A stretch of 64,000 nucleotides of DNA from Emticicia sp040253585 (GCF_040253585.1 NZ_JBELAU010000009.1:277177-341176); one strand, 5' to 3'. Shown: positions 42,233 to 50,688, numbered from the stretch's first letter. Notes: generated from the sequence alone by a model not told the origin. Translations and numbers: made by a program.

Positions 42233-43027
42233 ATGAGTCAACAGCACCAAACACGGGCAGAAATGCCACAAGGGGCGAATAAAGTCCTTGACCGCCGTAA
42301 CATCGAAAACTCTTATTCGAGCCTACTCGGACTGCTGAAAGATGAGCTGTCGGTGCTGGATGTTGGTTGTGGCTCGGGAGCAATCACGGCTGATATTGCC
42401 CAACGTACCAGCGGAAAAGTTGTAGGTATTGATTTTAGCGAACATTTGATTGAGTTGGCACAACAAAACTACGCCCACCTCCCAAATCTGAGCTTTGAAG
42501 TAGCCAATATCAATGATTATGTTTCGGACGAAGAATTTGATTTGGTGATTGCCGCCCGAACTTTACAATGGGTAAATAACCCAACGGAGGTTGTGAAAAA
42601 AATGGTGAGTTTATTGAAGAAAGGTGGGAAAATTTCAGTCAACGATTACAATCATACAAAAGTCGAATGGTCACCAACTCCGCCAAAATCCATGTTAGAT
42701 TTTTATGAAGCATTTCTAAATTGGCGAAAAGATGCTGGTTATGACAACGAAATTGCCGATAATCTAACAAAAATCTATGAAAGTATAGGTTTAACAGAGA
42801 TAAACGTTGTACCACAACACGAAGTAAGTACAAAAGGTGAAGAAGAATTTGCGGCAGCAGCCAGAATTTGGGGTATAGTAGCCGAAACTCGTGGAAAACA
42901 AGTGGTAGCAGATGGTTACTGCTCAGAAGAATTACGCCTACAGGCCATTGAAGAATACGACGCTTGGATTGCCAACGAAGCCCAAAGCATGACGCTTTAT
43001 TTGTTAGCGGTGGAAGGTAAAAATTAA
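42233..43027 (+). CDS. Class I SAM-dependent methyltransferase
   Basis: The 264-residue protein has the Rossmann-type methyltransferase motif I VLDVGCGSGAITADIA (41-56), the acidic motif GKVVGIDFSEHLIELAQQ, the post-I FEVANINDYVSDEEFDLVIA, and the motif LLKKGGKISVNDYNH. The layout matches small-molecule methyltransferases (UbiE/Tam-like). The substrate is unknown. It is a single gene with its own promoter, convergent with argD across a palindromic repeat. Confidence 0.9.
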   Translation: MSQQHQTRAEMPQGANKVLDRRNIENSYSSLLGLLKDELSVLDVGCGSGAITADIAQRTSGKVVGIDFSEHLIELAQQNYAHLPNLSFEVANINDYVSDEEFDLVIAARTLQWVNNPTEVVKKMVSLLKKGGKISVNDYNHTKVEWSPTPPKSMLDFYEAFLNWRKDAGYDNEIADNLTKIYESIGLTEINVVPQHEVSTKGEEEFAAAARIWGIVAETRGKQVVADGYCSEELRLQAIEEYDAWIANEAQSMTLYLLAVEGKN

Positions 43028-43028
43028 A

Positions 43029-43108
43029 ATGTCGAATTTAGAGTGACGAAGTACGAATAAATGAATGATTCTTAAATAATCGTCATTCTACATTCGTACT
43101 TCGACATT
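43029..43108. repeat. Palindromic ACGAAT/GTCATTC repeat between convergent genes
   Basis: cgaagtacgaat (43047-43058) and attcgtacttcg (43092-43103) pair perfectly; outer words aatgtcga/tcgacatt (43029-43036, 43101-43108) can pair as well. It shares atcgtcattc and acattcgta with the repeat at 33462. It starts 1 base after one stop and ends 3 bases before the other. Confidence 0.85.
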
Positions 43109-43111
43109 CAT

Positions 43112-44239
43112 TTATACATTCGCCAACACTTTCTTCAAAGCATCTAAGAAAATATCTGCTTCTTTGGTTGTTACGGCCAAACTTGGTAATAAACGCATCG
43201 TATGATTACCCGCTACACCCGTAAAGATTTTATGGTCGAATAACAACGAATTTCTGATTGGTCCAACTGGTTTTTCAAACTCGATACCAATCATTAAGCC
43301 TTGTCCACGCAGTTCTTTTATTCCTGCAATTCCTTTGAGGTTTTCCATGAAATAATCACCAACAGTAGCTGCGTTTTGAATCAATTTCTCTTTTTTCATT
43401 ATATCCAAAACAGCATTAGCTGCCGTACAAGCCAAATGGTTACCACCGAAAGTTGTGCCCAATAGACCATGTTTTGCTTGGAATTTTGGCGAAATCAATA
43501 TCGCACCAATCGGAAAACCATTTCCCATTCCCTTAGCGGTTGAGATAATATCAGGTTTTACGCCACTGTGTTGGAAAGTAAAGAATTTTCCAGAACGACC
43601 ATAACCACATTGTACGGAATCATGAATGAAAATCGCCCCTGTTTTATCGCAAGCTTTGCGAATGGCTTTCATAAATTCATCTGTCGCAACGTTGATTCCT
43701 CCTACGCCTTGAATACCCTCTACGATTACCGCACAAGTTTCGTTATCCACTGCTTTTTTTAGAGCTTCTACGTCGTTATAAGGTAAAATCTGAACGTGGT
43801 CAGCAAAATTAATAGGTGCTTGAATCGACGGATTATCGGTTACAGCAACGGCTGCCGATGTACGTCCATGAAAACCTTTCGAGAAAGCAATCACTTTTTT
43901 TCTGCCATTATAAAAAGACGCCAATTTTAAGGCATTTTCGTTAGCTTCTGCTCCCGAATTTACCAAAAACAAAAAGTAATCTCTCAAACCCGATAATTTT
44001 CCCAATTTATCAGCCAATTCTTCTTGTGAGGGAATTTTTACCGAATTTGAGTAAAAACCTATATTTTTTAATTGTTGAGTAATTTTTCGTACATAATATG
44101 GGTGCGTGTGTCCGACCGAGATAACGGCATGGCCACCATAAAGATCGAGATATTGTTGTCCGTTCTTGTCCCAAAGATAAGAGCCTTGAGCTTTTACAGG
44201 CTCGATGTCGTAAAGAGGATATACGTTAAAAAGAGTCAT
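43112..44239 (-). CDS. argD: Acetylornithine-type aminotransferase
   Basis: This class III PLP enzyme makes N-acyl-ornithine in arginine synthesis (Bacteroidota often use succinylated forms). The 375-residue protein shows YLDLYGGHAVISVGHTHPYY, LVNSGAEANENALKLAS (SGAEANE at 95-101), AFSKGFHGRTSAA, and the PLP lysine K236 in STAKGMGNGFPIGA. The PLP-binding Asp207 is kept, but the usual DEVQ/DEIQ is HDSVQ (206-210), with Ser instead of Glu. Length is slightly short but normal for the group. No other arg gene is adjacent. Confidence 0.88.
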   Translation of the reverse strand: MTLFNVYPLYDIEPVKAQGSYLWDKNGQQYLDLYGGHAVISVGHTHPYYVRKITQQLKNIGFYSNSVKIPSQEELADKLGKLSGLRDYFLFLVNSGAEANENALKLASFYNGRKKVIAFSKGFHGRTSAAVAVTDNPSIQAPINFADHVQILPYNDVEALKKAVDNETCAVIVEGIQGVGGINVATDEFMKAIRKACDKTGAIFIHDSVQCGYGRSGKFFTFQHSGVKPDIISTAKGMGNGFPIGAILISPKFQAKHGLLGTTFGGNHLACTAANAVLDIMKKEKLIQNAATVGDYFMENLKGIAGIKELRGQGLMIGIEFEKPVGPIRNSLLFDHKIFTGVAGNHTMRLLPSLAVTTKEADIFLDALKKVLANV

Positions 44240-44259
44240 TATTTTATAGTCGAAAGTAA

Positions 44260-44338
44260 ACTATGGACGATAATGTTATGCCCATAGTCAAAATTTAAAA
44301 TTTGATGATTTTATATCAATGTTGACTGTGGAAGTCTC
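44260..44338. repeat. Degenerate word repeat between argD and the thioredoxin-fold gene
   Basis: actatgg (44260-44266) pairs with ccatagt (44282-44288); the other end has gttgactgtggaagtc, related to the words of the 14753 and 24747 repeats. It reaches the stop codon at 44337. More decayed than the others. Confidence 0.5.
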
Positions 44339-45569
44339 ATTTTAATTCTCCAGCCAATTTATTGATACTTGTTTCGATTGAGGCCACCACTTTCTTTTGA
44401 TTCGGGTCAGTTACCTTTGCTTTAGCGGCCGTAATGCTGGTTTTTGCAGCAGCAATTTCCTTTTTAGCATTGACTAAATCTCCCGATTTCTGGTACAAGC
44501 GGGCCGATTCGTAGTTAAGATTAGCTATCTCTTGCCCTGTTTTGAGTTGTGGTCGAGCAGAAGATAGCCATCGTCGGACTTCACCTGCAAATTTCCCATC
44601 GGGAAATGTATTGTTGTAGAATGTAACGTAATAAACCAGTAATTGTGGTTGCGTTTGGGCATTTATTAAACCTTTCAAGAAATTGAAGGCTACATCTGGC
44701 CCTTGTTCACGAAGTAATGCTGGGCACTCGATTTGCCAAGTATTGGCAGTAACATAAGGCCCTGCACCCAATAATTCCATGTAACGCTTGAGTGTATTGA
44801 CTTTGGCGAGAGAATAAGTAGAAGCTTTTGGAGAAAAAATCTCCAGTTGCAATAATCTTCCGAGTGCATTGCCTTCTTGACCAGCGTGACCTTCAGCGGC
44901 CTCGTACTTTCCGCCAATGGCCAAATTATTGAGCCAAAATTGCGAAAAACCGTTATCCAAATCCATGATGCACTTCTTCATGATCGCCCAACTAAATTTA
45001 TCACCCAGTTGGTCTTTTGGATATGCGGCATAAAGTGCATCGGCTACTTGCTTATTTTTTAGAGTATCTTGCGTGATGCGTAAATAATATGCCAAACCAA
45101 CCATTGTATTGATGTCTCTATCGCCCGCTTGGTATTTTTTCCAAAAACCACCTGTTCTCTGATTTGGGTCAAGAGCAGTTTGAGCATGTTTGATAAAATC
45201 TTTTGGGGTATTAGTTGGGTCGGTATTGTGAATAAGATTTTGGTCTTTATCGAAATAGAAAAACAACGGAAAACCTGGCAGATAAATATTCTTTTTATTC
45301 AAGAAAGCTACTTGTTTAGCATCCTCAACATTGAGTTTGAAACTTACGAAATTTTGGTTGTAGAATTTACCCACTTCGGCATTTTTAAGCGTTGGCTCTA
45401 AGCTCATACAAATTGGGCAATGTGGCGAATAACATTCCACAAAAACGTTCTTTCCTGAAGCCTTTGCTTTCTGAAAAGCGGCTTCAATAGTAGGTTCGAA
45501 CGCTATGCCTTGTGCAAACGCAAAATTTACGATAAGAAGAAAACTGCCAAGCAAAAATGTCTTTTTCAT
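44337..45569 (-). CDS. Exported thioredoxin-fold protein
   Basis: The 410-residue protein has a signal peptide (ending FAFAQ). Residues about 25-130 form a thioredoxin-like domain with the active-site motif CPIC (C51, C54) in ECYSPHCPICMSLEP and the cis-Pro region LPGFPLFFYFDKDQN. The remaining 270 residues are helical, with no domain that I recognise, and end SIETSINKLAGELK. It should work on thiols in the periplasm, although it may also be a non-catalytic binding protein. It stands between argD and an SDR gene on the same strand. Confidence 0.82.
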   Translation of the reverse strand: MKKTFLLGSFLLIVNFAFAQGIAFEPTIEAAFQKAKASGKNVFVECYSPHCPICMSLEPTLKNAEVGKFYNQNFVSFKLNVEDAKQVAFLNKKNIYLPGFPLFFYFDKDQNLIHNTDPTNTPKDFIKHAQTALDPNQRTGGFWKKYQAGDRDINTMVGLAYYLRITQDTLKNKQVADALYAAYPKDQLGDKFSWAIMKKCIMDLDNGFSQFWLNNLAIGGKYEAAEGHAGQEGNALGRLLQLEIFSPKASTYSLAKVNTLKRYMELLGAGPYVTANTWQIECPALLREQGPDVAFNFLKGLINAQTQPQLLVYYVTFYNNTFPDGKFAGEVRRWLSSARPQLKTGQEIANLNYESARLYQKSGDLVNAKKEIAAAKTSITAAKAKVTDPNQKKVVASIETSINKLAGELK

Positions 45570-45657
45570 GTGTTTTTTGATGTTTTGAATAGCAAATTAG
45601 TCGATTTTTGAGAAAAAAGCTTAAAAGTTGCCATTCTTTAACAAGTTATTAACAACG

Positions 45658-45674
45658 GCGAACTGGACGTTCGC
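45658..45674. repeat. Short hairpin after the SDR gene
   Basis: gcgaac (45658-45663) and gttcgc (45669-45674) form a 6-bp stem, 9 bases after the SDR stop on the minus strand. Similar gttcgc words occur near 63481-63506. Confidence 0.5.
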
Positions 45675-45683
45675 ACCACAGAG

Positions 45684-46454
45684 TTAGTTATTTAGTTTCA
45701 CGAAACCACCATCAATTAGATAATCGCAACCTGTGATAAACCCTGCTTCATCAGAGCAAAGGTAAACAGCCAACGAGCCAATTTCTTCAGGCTTCGCCAT
45801 TCGTCCGATTGGTTGAGTTTTTGAAAGTTTATCAAACATTTCTTTCTCTTTACCTGGGTAGGTTTTCTTCAAGAAACCATCCACAAATGGCGTATGTACA
45901 CGAGCGGGCGAAAGGCTATTACAACGAATATTATATTTCAAATAATCTTTTGCTACTTGCAACGTCATGGTATAAACAGCTCCTTTCGACATCGAATAGG
46001 CAAATCGGTCTGGAATACCAACGGTTGCTGCAATCGAGGCTACATTCAAAATTACACCACCACGGTCTTTCATGTAAGGAATAACCGAATGAAGACAATT
46101 ATAAGTTCCTTTCACGTTTACATTATAAACTCGGTCTAAATCTTCTTCGGTTGTCGATTCTACCGTTCCAACATGGGCGATTCCTGCATTATTAACCAGA
46201 ATATCGATGGCATTTTCTTTCGCTATTTTGTCGATTACCTTTTTCACGTCTTTCTGCTTCGAGACATCTACTTTATGAAAATACGCTTCTCCGCCATTGG
46301 CATTGATGAGGTCAGCTTCACGCTCGGCTTGGTCGACATTCAATTCCAGAATATGCACCACCGCCCCTTGTTGAGCAAAAAGTCGAGATATAGAAAGTCC
46401 GATACCACTGGCTCCACCCGTAACGATGGCTACTTTATTGTCAAGACGAAACAT
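45684..46454 (-). CDS. Short-chain dehydrogenase/reductase
   Basis: The 256-residue NAD(P)-dependent SDR has the Rossmann motif TGGASGIG (12-19), NNAG (88-91), and the catalytic triad S140, Y153 and K157 in FAYSMSKGAV. The C-terminus ITGCDYLIDGGFVKL is typical of classical SDRs. It is divergent from a UxaA-type dehydratase with a shared 170-base promoter region; such pairs often serve sugar-acid catabolism, for example oxidation of fucose or of 2-keto-3-deoxy acids. The substrate is inferred from context only. Confidence 0.9.
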   Translation of the reverse strand: MFRLDNKVAIVTGGASGIGLSISRLFAQQGAVVHILELNVDQAEREADLINANGGEAYFHKVDVSKQKDVKKVIDKIAKENAIDILVNNAGIAHVGTVESTTEEDLDRVYNVNVKGTYNCLHSVIPYMKDRGGVILNVASIAATVGIPDRFAYSMSKGAVYTMTLQVAKDYLKYNIRCNSLSPARVHTPFVDGFLKKTYPGKEKEMFDKLSKTQPIGRMAKPEEIGSLAVYLCSDEAGFITGCDYLIDGGFVKLNN

Positions 46455-46579
46455 TCTTAGTAGATAGGTTTTTGTGAAAAATAACTTAATTCTAATATTT
46501 TTTTGATATTTGGTTTAAAAACACCACTTTTCTCCTTCAAAATTACTTGTCAATTCTGGAACAAAAAATAAATTGCAAC

Positions 46580-46587
46580 TACATTTG
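46580..46587 (+). promoter_or_regulatory. Candidate -7 promoter box of the UxaA-family gene
   Basis: TACATTTG is an exact match to TAnnTTTG, 38 bases before the ATG at 46626. No TTG lies at the usual -33 distance. Confidence 0.45.
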
Positions 46588-46625
46588 CTAAAATAATTAT
46601 TCAACCTATAATATTTTTGGGGTAC

Positions 46626-48293
46626 ATGGCTATGCACACTGTTCTGAAACTACATAAAAACGACAACGTAATTGTTGCCTTACAAAACCTAAAATCGGGT
46701 GAAATTCTATCTTACGAAGGCGAAAGTTACGAAATCCAACACGATATCGAAGCAAAACATAAATTTGTTACTGAAGATTTAGCGGTAGGTGACCACGTGA
46801 CGATGTATGGCGTTTTGGTAGGAAAAGCTACACAGTCCATCAAACGTGGAGCTCAAATAACGACCTTTAATCTCAAACACGAGTCAGACCCATATTCAGT
46901 TGAAAAACGCCAACCTGCTCCTGCTTGGACCCCGCTTGATGTAGAATCATGGAAAAGTAAAACTTTCAATGGTTATCATAGAGCCAATGGCAGCGTAGGT
47001 ACTCGTAATTATTGGTTAGTTGTGCCTTTGGTTTTTTGCGAAAACCGCAATATCATGATTATGAAAGATGCTTTTGAGCGTGAACTTGGCTATGCTCAAC
47101 CCGAAATCTACCGTAATCAAGTAAGAAATTTATTGACTGCCTATCAATCGGGGAATACTGATGCCCTTGAAACCATCTCTTTGGCTGACCCAAGTAGCGA
47201 AAAAATTAAAATTTCGCCTACCCATATTTTTCAAAATGTTGATGGAATCAAATTCTTGACGCATGAAACTGGTTGTGGCGGAACAAATCAAGATACTGAT
47301 GCTCTTTGCGATTTGTTTGCGGGAATGATTGTAAACCCAAATGTAGCGGGTGTAACTGTGCTGAGTCTGGGTTGCCAAAAATCACAGATTGATTATCTGA
47401 AAGAGCAAATTCTGAAACGTGACCCTCAGTTCGAGCGTCCGATTTTGTATTTCGACCAACAAACTTACGGAACAGAACATACCATGATGTCTGACGCTAT
47501 TCGTGAGACTTTTAAAGGCATCATCGAAATCAATAAACAAACTCGTCAGCCAGCTCCCATCAGCAAATTAACCATTGGGTTGAAATGCGGTGGTTCGGAT
47601 GGTTTTTCGGGAATTTCTGCCAACCCAGCAATCGGGCATTTGTCTGATATTATGGTAAGTTTGGGTGGAACAACGCTTTTGGCTGAGTTTCCAGAACTTT
47701 GTGGCGTTGAGCAAGAATTAATCAACCGCTGTGTTGATGAAACCAAAGCTCAAAAATTTGCCGATTTAATGAAAGAATACTCCGACCAAGCAGCTGCCGT
47801 AGGAGCAACATTCGATATGAATCCATCGGTCGGAAATATAAAAGATGGATTAATTACAGATGCTATCAAGTCGGCAGGTGCAGCCAAAAAAGGAGGAAAT
47901 GCTCCAGTAGCCGATGTGTTGAATTATACCGAACAACCTACGCAAGGTGGTTTACACTTGCTTTGTACGCCAGGAAATGATGTGTTGGCAACCACAGGAA
48001 TGGCAGCCTCGAGTGCGACAATCATCTTATTTACGACTGGTCTTGGCACGCCAACGGGAAACCCTGTAACGCCAACTGTTAAGATTTCGACTAATAATAA
48101 ATTGGCGGCAAAGATGTCGGATATTATTGATTTTAGTTGCGGAAAAATCATCACAGGCGAAGAAACCATTGAACAAAATGCCGAATCGTTATTGAATTGG
48201 CTGATTGGACTTGCCAATGGAGAATACCTAACAAAAGCCGAACTTTTAGGTCAAGACGATTTCATTCCATGGAAACGTGGCGTGAATTTGTAA
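46626..48293 (+). CDS. UxaA-family (altronate dehydratase-like) sugar-acid dehydratase
   Basis: UxaA-type enzymes dehydrate sugar acids to 2-keto-3-deoxy acids. The 555-residue protein joins an N-terminal SAF domain (about 1-95, VIVALQNLKSGEILSYEG) and a large UxaA domain with NGSVGTRNYWLVVPLVFCEN, THETGCGGTNQDTDALCDLF, GVTVLSLGCQKSQIDYLKEQ, and TIGLKCGGSDGFSGISANPA, which carries conserved Cys/Gly metal-site residues. I chose the ATG at 46626; the TTG at 46617 adds three residues. With the divergent SDR it may form an altronate-, fuconate- or pentonate-like pathway. The substrate is not certain. Confidence 0.88.
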   Translation: MAMHTVLKLHKNDNVIVALQNLKSGEILSYEGESYEIQHDIEAKHKFVTEDLAVGDHVTMYGVLVGKATQSIKRGAQITTFNLKHESDPYSVEKRQPAPAWTPLDVESWKSKTFNGYHRANGSVGTRNYWLVVPLVFCENRNIMIMKDAFERELGYAQPEIYRNQVRNLLTAYQSGNTDALETISLADPSSEKIKISPTHIFQNVDGIKFLTHETGCGGTNQDTDALCDLFAGMIVNPNVAGVTVLSLGCQKSQIDYLKEQILKRDPQFERPILYFDQQTYGTEHTMMSDAIRETFKGIIEINKQTRQPAPISKLTIGLKCGGSDGFSGISANPAIGHLSDIMVSLGGTTLLAEFPELCGVEQELINRCVDETKAQKFADLMKEYSDQAAAVGATFDMNPSVGNIKDGLITDAIKSAGAAKKGGNAPVADVLNYTEQPTQGGLHLLCTPGNDVLATTGMAASSATIILFTTGLGTPTGNPVTPTVKISTNNKLAAKMSDIIDFSCGKIITGEETIEQNAESLLNWLIGLANGEYLTKAELLGQDDFIPWKRGVNL

Positions 48294-48306
48294 GTTTCAG
48301 CATAAA

Positions 48307-48357
48307 TAAAAAAGACGGGTTGAAGTGTAGTTTTTACACTTCAACCCGTCTTTTTTA
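48307..48357. terminator. Strong bidirectional terminator
   Basis: aaaaaagacgggttgaagtg pairs with cacttcaacccgtctttttt over about 20 bp. It ends the UxaA-family gene and faces the Uma2 pseudogene. Confidence 0.9.
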
Positions 48358-48366
48358 TTTCACAAT

Positions 48367-49001
48367 TTATTTTTTCAGTAAACTTAAATCAAACTCAAAG
48401 CCTGCTAAAACTTTTTCACCAGAAAGAGACTGAGAAAAACCTTCTACTTTAGAAATTGTACCATCAGCACGATAGATGTAAACAGTTTCAATTTTAGGGT
48501 TAATCAGCCAGCCCAACAAAACACCATTTTCAATATAAGAAAGCATTTTATTTTGAGCATCTTTCAAGCTATCGGTTTCGGACTGGGCGGCATCCCGCAT
48601 TAGTTCCACAATAAATTCTGGAGCAACAGACAAATGTTTTCTGCGGTCTTCTTCCGAAATTTGAGCATATTTTTCTTCGCTTACCCAAGCAGCATCAGGC
48701 GAACGCACCGACCCATCAACAAATCTGAAACCCGTTGATGAATCATAAACATGACCGCCATTACGGCGTTTCCAAATATTCAAATCTGTTGTAATCTAGG
48801 AATTATTTTCCCCTGAAATTCCTCCTGTAAGTGCCATAAATAGAATTGTTCCGTCGGGGTTTCTTTCGAGTTTTAGGTGGTCATTAGCTTGACAGAAAGC
48901 AAAAAAACATCGTCTGTCATCTCAAACATGCTCATATCTATTAAGCGACTTTGGTGTTCTTCGCTTATTATTTGCTGTATTTCGGCAACTGGATAAGTCA
49001 T
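48367..49001 (-). pseudogene. Decayed Uma2-family (DUF820) nuclease-like gene
   Basis: The intact C-terminal part (48367-48783) encodes GSVRSPDAAWVSEEKYAQIS, APEFIVELMRD and ENGVLLGWLINPKIETVYIY, which are Uma2 hallmarks. Reading upstream on the minus strand restores the N-terminus in two pieces: MTYPVAEIQQIISEEH from the ATG at 49001, then, after a frame change in a run of seven Ts (48901-48907), LKLERNPDGTILFMALTGG. An in-frame TAG at 48798-48796 breaks the gene again just before ITTDLNIWKRRNGG. Two independent lesions make this a pseudogene, although a sequencing error in the homopolymer could explain one. Confidence 0.85.
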
Positions 49002-49186
49002 TTTTACTGCATTTTTTTACAAATAAAACCATTTTATTAATTATTCTAAAATTTCGGGGTAATTATCAAATAACTTCTGAACTCAATTAAGCCATTAATC
49101 AACATTTCTTTTATGGGTCTTTTTTTGACAAAATATTTTTCTCTTATTTGCAAAAAAACAACAAAACGCCATTTGGGCTGAGTATT

Positions 49187-50581
49187 ATGAAAATTCAATT
49201 CTACGGAGCAGCTCAACGAGTTACGGGCAGCAAACACCTCATTACGACCAACAAGGGAACAAAAATATTATTGGACTGCGGCCTTTTTCAAGGAATCGGC
49301 ACAACCGAACTCAATCTACAATTTGGTTTTGACCCCAAAGATGTAGATTTTCTTATTTTAAGCCACGCTCATATCGACCATACGGGTCTTGTGCCTCGTT
49401 TGGTCAGGAAAGGATTTAAAGGAACTATTTACGCCACACCAGCCACTAAAGATTTGTGCGAAATTATGCTAATGGACTCGGCTCATATTCAAGAAAAAGA
49501 CCTCGAACGCATCAATAAACGAAGAATCGGCCGAAACGAAGAACCTTACGAGCTACTCTACAATGCCGATGATGTAGAAGCAGCATTGAAACTTTTCAAA
49601 ACCGTTGATTATCATGCACCTTTTTACTTAGAAGAAGGCGTAAGAGTAGAATATTTTGATGCTGGCCACCTACTTGGAAGTGCGGGTATTTATCTTACTT
49701 TTGAAGAAGAACACCACAATAAAACGCTATTCTTCACAGGAGATATTGGCCGCCCGAATGATAAAATCTTACGTAGTCCAGAACCTTTTCCACAAGCTGA
49801 TTATATTCTCTGTGAATCGACGTATGGTAATCGCCTACATGAGCCAGAGGCCGATATGAAAACGCATTTGCTCAGAATAGTTTATCAAACCTGTATCGAA
49901 AAAAAGGGAAAGCTACTCATTCCTGCGTTTGCCGTTGACCGCACCCAAGAGCTAATCTACGCACTTGACCAACTTGCTCACGAGGGTCTTCTACCTAAAA
50001 TTCCTGTCTATGTCGATAGCCCGCTGTCGGTCAAAGCCACAATGGTCATGAAAAACAACGAAGAATGTTTTAATCCCGAAATTTTAGCTTACGTCAAACA
50101 CGATGGCGATGCTTTTGGCTTCGAGAATTTGCATTATATAAGCGATGTCATGGAATCGAAAGCACTGAACGATAGCAAACAACCTTGCATTATCATTTCA
50201 TCATCGGGAATGGCTGAAGCTGGACGTATCAAACACCATATTAAGAATAATGTTGAAAAGCCTTCAACAACAATTCTTTTAGTCGGCTACTGTTCACCGG
50301 GTAGCTTAGGAGCAGCTCTTAAAACCAAACCAGCTGAAGTAAGGATTTTTGGCGAAACATTTAAAGTAAGAGCCGACATTGAAATCATGGACTCTTTCTC
50401 AGCACACGCCGACTACAAAGAGATGATGCACCACCTTTCATGTCAAGATACCTCTAAAGTCAAGAAACTCTTCTTGGTTCATGGCGAAATTGATACCCAA
50501 CTTATTTTCAAAAATCGCTTAAACTCAATGGGCTTTCACGATATTCAAATTCCAGCACAAGGAGAAAGTTTCGATTTGTAA
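49187..50581 (+). CDS. MBL-fold beta-CASP hydrolase (RNA-processing type)
   Basis: The 464-residue protein has the metallo-beta-lactamase zinc motif HAHIDH (H60, H62, D64, H65) in LILSHAHIDHTGLVPRL, the later LLGSAGIYL and FTGDIGRPNDKILR. The beta-CASP part shows ESTYGNRLHE, LLIPAFAVDRTQELIYALDQ, SSSGMAEAGRIKHHI and DSFSAHADYKEM. Such proteins cut RNA, as endo- or exonucleases. The ATG at 49187 starts MKIQFYGAAQRVTGSKH; the earlier start at 49148 adds an unlike leader. The nearest downstream gene is nadK. Confidence 0.93.
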   Translation: MKIQFYGAAQRVTGSKHLITTNKGTKILLDCGLFQGIGTTELNLQFGFDPKDVDFLILSHAHIDHTGLVPRLVRKGFKGTIYATPATKDLCEIMLMDSAHIQEKDLERINKRRIGRNEEPYELLYNADDVEAALKLFKTVDYHAPFYLEEGVRVEYFDAGHLLGSAGIYLTFEEEHHNKTLFFTGDIGRPNDKILRSPEPFPQADYILCESTYGNRLHEPEADMKTHLLRIVYQTCIEKKGKLLIPAFAVDRTQELIYALDQLAHEGLLPKIPVYVDSPLSVKATMVMKNNEECFNPEILAYVKHDGDAFGFENLHYISDVMESKALNDSKQPCIIISSSGMAEAGRIKHHIKNNVEKPSTTILLVGYCSPGSLGAALKTKPAEVRIFGETFKVRADIEIMDSFSAHADYKEMMHHLSCQDTSKVKKLFLVHGEIDTQLIFKNRLNSMGFHDIQIPAQGESFDL

Positions 50582-50613
50582 AGATTAAAAATAGCATTTA
50601 TAACATTCCTTCG

Positions 50614-50621
50614 TAATTTTG
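50614..50621 (+). promoter_or_regulatory. Candidate -7 promoter box of nadK
   Basis: TAATTTTG is an exact match to TAnnTTTG, 67 bases before the nadK ATG. No clear -33 TTG was found. Confidence 0.4.
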
Positions 50622-50658
50622 CCCTTAGTTTTTGCCTCATACGAATGTAAACACAAGC

Positions 50659-50682
50659 CTCCCTTTAGGGGCGGGGGGGTGG
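50659..50682. repeat. C/G-rich word in the nadK leader
   Basis: cctccctttaggggcggggg continues into a G-run and reaches to within 6 bases of the nadK ATG. It is a partly palindromic C-rich/G-rich word that resembles the element at 30222. Confidence 0.5.
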
Positions 50683-50688
50683 TTTCCA

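Noticed and set aside
33462..43108. CRISPR array for the repeated acgaat/gacga words
   Set aside because: The words are degenerate, unevenly spaced, lie in separate intergenic sites and form inverted rather than direct repeats with spacers.
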